Shown here: piece by piece, positions 58,551-64,000 of the stretch | Position numbering within the stretch: the first letter of the stretch is position 1 | Layout of the letters: each line of letters starts with the position of its first letter | Source: Myxococcus stipitatus | Lineage (GTDB): Bacteria > Myxococcota > Myxococcia > Myxococcales > Myxococcaceae | Direction of reading: 5' to 3' | Length of the DNA: 64,000 nucleotides | Assembly (NCBI RefSeq): GCF_021412625.1 | Contig: NZ_JAKCFI010000003.1 | Coordinates: 620,001-684,000 of the forward strand | Translations under genes and position numbers: made by a program | Notes under the pieces: generated by a model | Database searches by the model: none | The model's input: the letters and a program-made list of their open reading frames with translations, nothing else | What the model was told of the DNA's origin: nothing

Positions 58551-60046
58551 GATGGGCGGGACGAGGCGTGGGCGTGGAGCATGGCGAGGGAGCACACGCG
58601 CATCAACAGGCGGTCCACTCCCGGGGCCTCCGGTGACTCGGGGGACAGGCGCGCGTACCGGTCGAGCATCGCGAGCACGGCCCCCGGGGCGATGACCTCC
58701 AGGGGCTCCAGGCGGGCGGGCGCGAGCCAGGCGCGATACAGCTCCAGCCAGCGTGTTCGCACCGGGCTGGAGAGCGCGGTGTGGCCATAGCGCGGCGTCT
58801 TGCGCGCGAGCCGCACCTCGTCGGGGACGAGGCCCCGCACCGCATGACGGAAGAGCCACTTGCCCTGGCCGTCCCGCGCCAGCGAGGACTCGGGCAGGGC
58901 CAGCGCCACGTCCGCGACCGTCGCGTCGAGGTACGGCGTATGGACGGTGATTCCGTGGGCGCGTGCTCCGCGAAGCTCGGGTGGGAGCACGAGCTCGCGC
59001 AGGACCCAGGCCGCGTAGCGGACCTCCTCGGAGACCTCGGGAGTGCCAGCCCAGGGCATCATCCCCAAGTTGTCCACAAGTGGGGAGCGCAGGACGAGGC
59101 GCGCGAGTCGACGGTCCTCCTCGATGCGAGTGGTCGCGGAGGCGATGGCTCCCGGATTCCCCAGCAGCACCTCGTCCGCGCCCGCGCCGCTCAGCAGCTG
59201 GGCGGCGCCGTGCTTCCTCGCGCCCTCGTAGAACGCGAAGCTGGCGACGGCGCGGGCATTGATGATGACGCTCTCGTTGCTGAGGACGGCGGGTTCGAAC
59301 AGCTCCGGGAGCACCGCGTCCGGAATGGGGATGTCCACCAGCTCGACCCCCGCGGCGCGCGCCACGGTCCGCGCATGACGGCGCTCCACTTCGTCGGCGA
59401 AGTGGACGTCCATGGTCCAGGCCCGGACACGGCCAGGCGCATGACGCGCGGCGAGCATGCACAGGGTCGCGCTGTCCACACCGCCACTGAGGCTCACGTC
59501 ACGGACGCCCGCCTCCATGCGCAGGCGCACCGCCTCGGAGAGCGCCGCGAGGAGCCGCGCCGCGCGGTGCTCATCTGTGGCGGAGGCCGGGTGGAGCCTC
59601 GCCTCCGAGGACGAGCGCGGGAGTTGCCTCGTGTGTCGTGGCTCTGGAGGTGAGCCCACGCCCTGTTCCTCCAGCGTGTCGGTAGGAGCCGAAGCAGGGA
59701 GCATGTCCGTCCGCTGCGCTTCGGAGGACGAGGTCGCATCGGGCAACGTAGGGCGGACGTCATCCGTCGGTGTCCGCTCCGTGCTCCCTGTCTCGCGCCG
59801 GAGTCGAGGCAGGGGAGGAGGCTCCCGTCGCAGGCCCTGGAACAGACTCGCCTCCGCGGGGAGCAGGTGGAGCAGGGCCGCCGCGATGGCCTCGGGCCCG
59901 AGTCCCGTCACCCCGCGCCAGGATGGCCGCGGCCCCGTGCGCATCTCCCACACGGAGCCCACGGTGGGCGACGCGGGAGCATCGACGGGTCGGTAGCCGG
60001 GCAGGGTGGCGAGCGGGCCGCTGGCGTCGCCGGAGCGAGAAGACAC
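58535..60046 (-). CDS. Asparagine synthetase-like amidoligase lacking the glutaminase domain
   Basis: A 503-residue protein. Only the C-terminal ATP-pyrophosphatase (synthetase) domain of AsnB is present: PP-loop 'VRDVSLSGGVDSATLCMLAA' (SGGVDSA 187-193), 'LLSGAGADEVLLG', 'KWLFRHAVRGLVPDEVRLAR' and 'KTPRYGHTALSSP'. The N-terminal Cys-1 glutaminase fold is missing; instead residues ~1-165 contain a remnant-like 'LLHLLPAEASLFQGLRREPP' and a Pro/Ser/Thr-rich spacer. Free ammonia or an amine would be the nucleophile, as in beta-lactam synthetase or lasso-peptide cyclases (which keep a nonfunctional front). Start GTG 60046. First gene of a coupled unit with the glycosyltransferase and ROK-like genes; divergent from the radical SAM gene. 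Confidence 0.88.
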   Translation of the reverse strand: MSSRSGDASGPLATLPGYRPVDAPASPTVGSVWEMRTGPRPSWRGVTGLGPEAIAAALLHLLPAEASLFQGLRREPPPLPRLRRETGSTERTPTDDVRPTLPDATSSSEAQRTDMLPASAPTDTLEEQGVGSPPEPRHTRQLPRSSSEARLHPASATDEHRAARLLAALSEAVRLRMEAGVRDVSLSGGVDSATLCMLAARHAPGRVRAWTMDVHFADEVERRHARTVARAAGVELVDIPIPDAVLPELFEPAVLSNESVIINARAVASFAFYEGARKHGAAQLLSGAGADEVLLGNPGAIASATTRIEEDRRLARLVLRSPLVDNLGMMPWAGTPEVSEEVRYAAWVLRELVLPPELRGARAHGITVHTPYLDATVADVALALPESSLARDGQGKWLFRHAVRGLVPDEVRLARKTPRYGHTALSSPVRTRWLELYRAWLAPARLEPLEVIAPGAVLAMLDRYARLSPESPEAPGVDRLLMRVCSLAMLHAHASSRPSCPES

Positions 60047-60088
60047 GCCCGGACTGTCTCAAGCCCCTGGGGCACCGGGCAACCCCGC

Positions 60089-60094
60089 TATAGT
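60089..60094 (+). promoter_or_regulatory. -10 box TATAGT just before the radical SAM start
   Basis: TATAGT ends seven bases before the GTG at 60102, so transcription would begin at or next to the start codon, giving a leaderless or near-leaderless mRNA. No ribosome site precedes the GTG, which fits. The -35 region is not recognisable. Confidence 0.4.
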
Positions 60095-60101
60095 CCCCTC
60101 C

Positions 60102-60890
60102 GTGCGTTACGAGCTGCACGACGGCCGCATCCTCACCTGGTCCCTGGAGACGCACGTCGTCACGCACTGCAACCTGCGCTGCGTGCAGTGCTGCCCCATG
60201 TCGCCGCATCTGCCGGCCTGGGCCGTGGAGCCCTCCTCGCTCGGCGCCGACCTGCGCCAGCTCGCCCGCGTGCTGCACCCGAACATCTTCAAGCTCACCG
60301 GGGGCGAGCCCTTCCTCCACCCCGACCTGCCGGCCGTGCTCGACGCCGTCCGCGCCTCCGGCATCTCCCAGCAGCTCTCCGTCACCACCAACGGCTTCCT
60401 CGCCCAGAGCGCCCCCGACGCCGTCTACGAGCGCCTGGACCGGATGACCCTCTCCGTCTACTCCTCCGCGACGCTGCCGGAGAAGTCCATCGCCCGCATC
60501 GCCGAGCGCTGCGACGCCCACCGCGTCCACCTCACCGTCAAGCGCATCGACGCCTTCCAACAGCTCACCCCGGACGCGCCCCACGCCACCGAGGCCCGGA
60601 CCCGCGAGGTGTACGAGCGCTGCTGGCTCAAGGTCCGCTGCCACCTCGTCCACCAGGGCCGCTTCTACGCGTGCACCCGGCCACCCCACGTCGCCACGGT
60701 GCTCGGCCCCACGCACCCGGAGCTGCGCTCCCTCGGAGACGTGGACGGTGTGCGGCTCGACGCGCCGGAGCTCCTGGAGCGGATGCTCACGTACCTCGAG
60801 GCGGACACGCCGCTGGCCACCTGTCGCGTCTGCCTGGGGGCCAGCGGGGCCTGGGAGCCGCACGCGCAGCTCCCCAGGCCCCACGCCTGA
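60102..60890 (+). CDS. Radical SAM protein, short, with C-terminal Cys cluster
   Basis: A 262-residue radical SAM enzyme. The 4Fe-4S motif is 'VVTHCNLRCVQCCPMSPHLP' (Cys23, Cys27, Cys30; CxxxCxxC). The SAM-binding 'IFKLTGGEPFLHPDLPAVLD' and 'SVTTNGFLAQ' follow. Additional cysteines (174, 180, 191, 241, 244) near the C-terminus ('RCHLVHQGRFYACTRPPHV', 'ATCRVCLGASG') could hold an auxiliary cluster of the SPASM/twitch type. It is divergent from the amidoligase with only 55 bases between, so they probably share control. GTG 60102 is chosen; the frame upstream reaches 60006 through the divergent region. Substrate unknown; peptide or sugar modification is possible. Confidence 0.88.
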   Translation: MRYELHDGRILTWSLETHVVTHCNLRCVQCCPMSPHLPAWAVEPSSLGADLRQLARVLHPNIFKLTGGEPFLHPDLPAVLDAVRASGISQQLSVTTNGFLAQSAPDAVYERLDRMTLSVYSSATLPEKSIARIAERCDAHRVHLTVKRIDAFQQLTPDAPHATEARTREVYERCWLKVRCHLVHQGRFYACTRPPHVATVLGPTHPELRSLGDVDGVRLDAPELLERMLTYLEADTPLATCRVCLGASGAWEPHAQLPRPHA

Positions 60891-60891
60891 C

Positions 60892-61893
<1,002 letters not shown>

Positions 61894-61946
61894 GGCGACA
61901 ACCCTCCTCGCGCCGCCCGCATGGCGGCGTCCGCGTGCGAGGGCGT

Positions 61947-64000
61947 TTACTGTGGAGGCGCGGCCTGGACGTCAACCGGAAGTGTCCGCTCCCGAGGCAG
62001 GTCGACGGTGAAGGTGGAGCCCCGGCCCTGCTCGCTCTCCACGCGAACCCGCCCGCCCATCGCCTCCACCAGCGTCCGGGTGATGTAGAGCCCCAGGCCC
62101 AGGCCGCCGTAGTGCCGCTCGGAGACGGCGCGCTCGAAGCGGCCGAAGAGGCGGGGCAGGTGCTCCGGCGCGATGCCGATGCCCTGGTCCCGCACCCGCA
62201 GCCTCGCGCGGGTGGGCCCCTGCTCCAGCGTCAGGGTGATGGGCTTGCCCGCGCCGTACTTCACCGCGTTGTCGATGAGGTTGGTGACCACCTGCTCCAA
62301 CCGGAGCCGGTCCCACCGGCCCACCAGCTCCGTCTCCTCGCCCTCTATCAGGAGCACGGAGCCCGCGCGCGTGGCGTGGGGCTCGTACCGTTGCGCCACC
62401 TCGCGCAGCAGGGCGCCCAGGTCCACGTCCTCCAGCTCCAGCGCGAGCCGGCCCGCGGCGATGCGGGACACGTCGAGCAGGTCGCCCACCAGCTCCGCCA
62501 GCTTCTTCACCTGCCGGGCCCCGGTGTCCACGTAGCCCTTCACCAGGGAGTAAGGGATGGCGTCCGGGTGTCGCTCCAGCTCGCGCGCCAGCGCCTGGAG
62601 CTTGAGGCTCAGCGGCGTGAGCGGCGTCTTCAGCTCGTGGCTGGCGATGGAGAGGAACTCGTCGCGCAGGCGGATGGCCTCCTGGGCCTCGCGGTACAGC
62701 CGGGCGTTCTCCATGGAGAGCGCCGCGCGGTAGGCCAGCTCCAGGCCGAAGGCCAGGTCCGCCTGGGTGTAGCGACGATTGGAGAAGGAGGTGAAGAAGC
62801 TGAACACGCCGAGCGTGTGGCCCCGCACCACCAGGGGCACGGCGATGAAGGAGCGCAGGCCGGTGGCGAGCATCACCCGGGCGTGGTTCTCGTTGTGGGC
62901 GCTGCGCTTGATGTGCGCGGGCGTCATCTCCTCGAAGAGGATGGCCTCGCCTCGCAGCAGCGCGGCGGTGGGCGGGTGGCGCGGGTTGCCCTCCGGCATG
63001 AGCTGGAAGTTGATGACCTCGGCGGCCACGGGCGCGTCCTCGGGGCGGGCGTGCGCCACCTCCAGGCGGCGGAAGGTGCCGTTGGGTTCGGCCAGGTCCA
63101 CGAAGCACCAGTCCGCCAGCGCGGGCACCACCAGCTTCGCCAGGTTGCGCAGCGTCGCCTCGTGGTCGAGCGACGAGGCGAGCACCGTGCTCACCTCGGC
63201 CAGCACGCGGGTGCGGAACTCCGCCTGCCGCAGCTCGGTGGCGAGCGCCTCCGCGCGCTGGCGCGCGTGCACCAGGTCCGTCACGTCGAAGCCGAAGCCC
63301 GCGATGCCCTCCACCTGGCCGCGCTCGTCGCGAGTGGGCTGGTAGGTGAGGTTGTAGAAGACCTCCTTCTCCTTGCCGTCGGGCTGGGGGACCCGCAGGG
63401 GCACGGCGCTGCCCTGGAACGGCTCTCCCGTGGCGTAGACGCGGTCGAGCACGCCGAGCACGTCCTGCTCGCCCAGCTTGAACATGCCCTCCCGCATGGC
63501 GGTCCCCGGCGTGGCCTCCTGCTCCAGCAGGGCGCTGTTCCGCGCGTTGGAGAAGTCGAAAACGTGGGAGGCGCCGCGCAGGAAGAAGATTTGAGCGGGG
63601 GCCTGCATGAAGATGGTGTGCAGGCGGGAGCGGGCCTCCTCGGCGGCGGCGTGGGCCTGGTGCTCGCGCTCGAGCAGCGCGGCGCGCTCGCCCAGCGCGC
63701 GGCTGAGGGTGACGTTGAGCTTGGTGATGAAGACGGACAAGAGCCCGAAGAGGCTGAGCGCCAGGATGTCCGCGGACCGCATCTGGATGGACAGGCGCGG
63801 CGGCAGGAAGTGCGAGTCCACCACCGCGATGGACAGGGCGGTGACCAGCAGGGCGGGGCCCCAGCCTCCCCACCAGCCCGCGACCATGACGGCGCCGTAG
63901 AAGAAGAGGAACGGCCCCGAGGACATGAAGGGCAGCAGCTGGGATTGGAGGCCGAACGCCACCAGCAGGCACACGAGCGCCAGGCCATAGCGGCTGGCCC
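61947..64000 (-). CDS. Membrane sensor histidine kinase with PAS and GAF domains (5' cut by window edge)
   Basis: At least 683 residues; the frame stays open to the right edge ('[20 protein letters not shown]'), so the start lies outside. Residues order: membrane part with at least three helices (DUF4118-like), a coiled linker, a PAS domain (~105-245, '[20 protein letters not shown]' to '[18 protein letters not shown]'), a GAF domain (~260-420, '[20 protein letters not shown]'), the HisKA domain with '[20 protein letters not shown]' (phospho-His), and the ATPase domain with N, G1 and G2 boxes ('[12 protein letters not shown]', '[18 protein letters not shown]', '[19 protein letters not shown]'). 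It signals to an unlinked response regulator. Input likely membrane or cytoplasmic redox or ligand. Confidence 0.93.
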   Translation of the reverse strand, partial: ASRYGLALVCLLVAFGLQSQLLPFMSSGPFLFFYGAVMVAGWWGGWGPALLVTALSIAVVDSHFLPPRLSIQMRSADILALSLFGLLSVFITKLNVTLSRALGERAALLEREHQAHAAAEEARSRLHTIFMQAPAQIFFLRGASHVFDFSNARNSALLEQEATPGTAMREGMFKLGEQDVLGVLDRVYATGEPFQGSAVPLRVPQPDGKEKEVFYNLTYQPTRDERGQVEGIAGFGFDVTDLVHARQRAEALATELRQAEFRTRVLAEVSTVLASSLDHEATLRNLAKLVVPALADWCFVDLAEPNGTFRRLEVAHARPEDAPVAAEVINFQLMPEGNPRHPPTAALLRGEAILFEEMTPAHIKRSAHNENHARVMLATGLRSFIAVPLVVRGHTLGVFSFFTSFSNRRYTQADLAFGLELAYRAALSMENARLYREAQEAIRLRDEFLSIASHELKTPLTPLSLKLQALARELERHPDAIPYSLVKGYVDTGARQVKKLAELVGDLLDVSRIAAGRLALELEDVDLGALLREVAQRYEPHATRAGSVLLIEGEETELVGRWDRLRLEQVVTNLIDNAVKYGAGKPITLTLEQGPTRARLRVRDQGIGIAPEHLPRLFGRFERAVSERHYGGLGLGLYITRTLVEAMGGRVRVESEQGRGSTFTVDLPRERTLPVDVQAAPPQ

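Noticed and set aside
58535..60890. Lasso-peptide or other RiPP cluster
   Set aside because: There is no B-protein (leader peptidase), no RRE protein and no precursor ORF between the genes; amidoligase plus radical SAM alone is not enough.

Overview
This window is GC-rich bacterial chromosome, with long antisense open frames, strong GC bias at third codon positions and almost no AT-rich DNA outside promoters. Two features point to a myxobacterium, most likely Myxococcaceae (Myxococcus / Corallococcus / Pyxidicoccus type): a DUF2378 / TIGR02265 protein, a paralogous family known essentially only from Myxococcales, and a large PEGA-domain Ser/Thr kinase with a long low-complexity linker. No insertion sequence, prophage, CRISPR array or rRNA operon is visible. 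The one tRNA is tRNA-Gln(TTG). Both window edges cut genes: an M20 peptidase on the left and a sensor histidine kinase on the right.

Layout. 1-9.1 kb: peptidase end, class V aminotransferase, DUF2378 protein, two exported ferritin-like proteins, a lone receiver domain, a CPA2-type antiporter with two USP domains in operon with an XRE-EIIA fusion regulator, and a GNAT enzyme. 9.1-13.1 kb: small membrane protein, gyrB with a potentially structured leader, PaiB-like flavoprotein. 13.4-21.1 kb: Ser/Thr kinase, outer-membrane-like protein coupled to a lipoprotein phosphoesterase, AT-hook protein, class II Fic protein. 21.2-28.4 kb: a complete TonB module (tonB, exbB, two exbD, TonB-dependent receptor, beta-helix lipoprotein). 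28.4-36.7 kb: GT87 mannosyltransferase-like protein, unknown protein, flavoprotein disulfide reductase, RbfA-like + RtcB pair, tRNA-Gln, an archaemetzincin homologue lacking its catalytic Glu, propeller lipoprotein, ankyrin protein. 36.9-47.6 kb: HdrDE-like membrane Fe-S oxidoreductase, a small acidic ORF preceded by a possible structured RNA, zinc-ribbon protein, VWA protein, DsbD plus thioredoxin-like partner, GNAT, DHA2 efflux pump, UBP zinc finger. 47.7-53.8 kb: a surface-glycan-like locus (membrane protein; GT2; nucleotidyltransferase; flippase-kinase fusion; HAD phosphatase). 53.9-64 kb: pseudopilin-like protein, two cytoplasmic HtrA-type proteases, a cluster of glutaminase-less asparagine-synthetase-like protein, UGT-type glycosyltransferase and an apparently circularly permuted ROK-like protein facing a radical SAM gene, then an aldo/keto reductase and a histidine kinase.

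Best candidates for something new: the permuted ROK-like kinase and its cluster (56.5-60.9 kb); the RbfA-RtcB coupled pair (32.6-34.2 kb), which suggests ribosome or rRNA repair; the kinase-flippase / nucleotidyltransferase / GT2 / HAD locus (49.4-53.8 kb); and the archaemetzincin pseudo-protease (34.6-35.1 kb). All functional statements come from reading the sequence and recalling family motifs; no database search was run.
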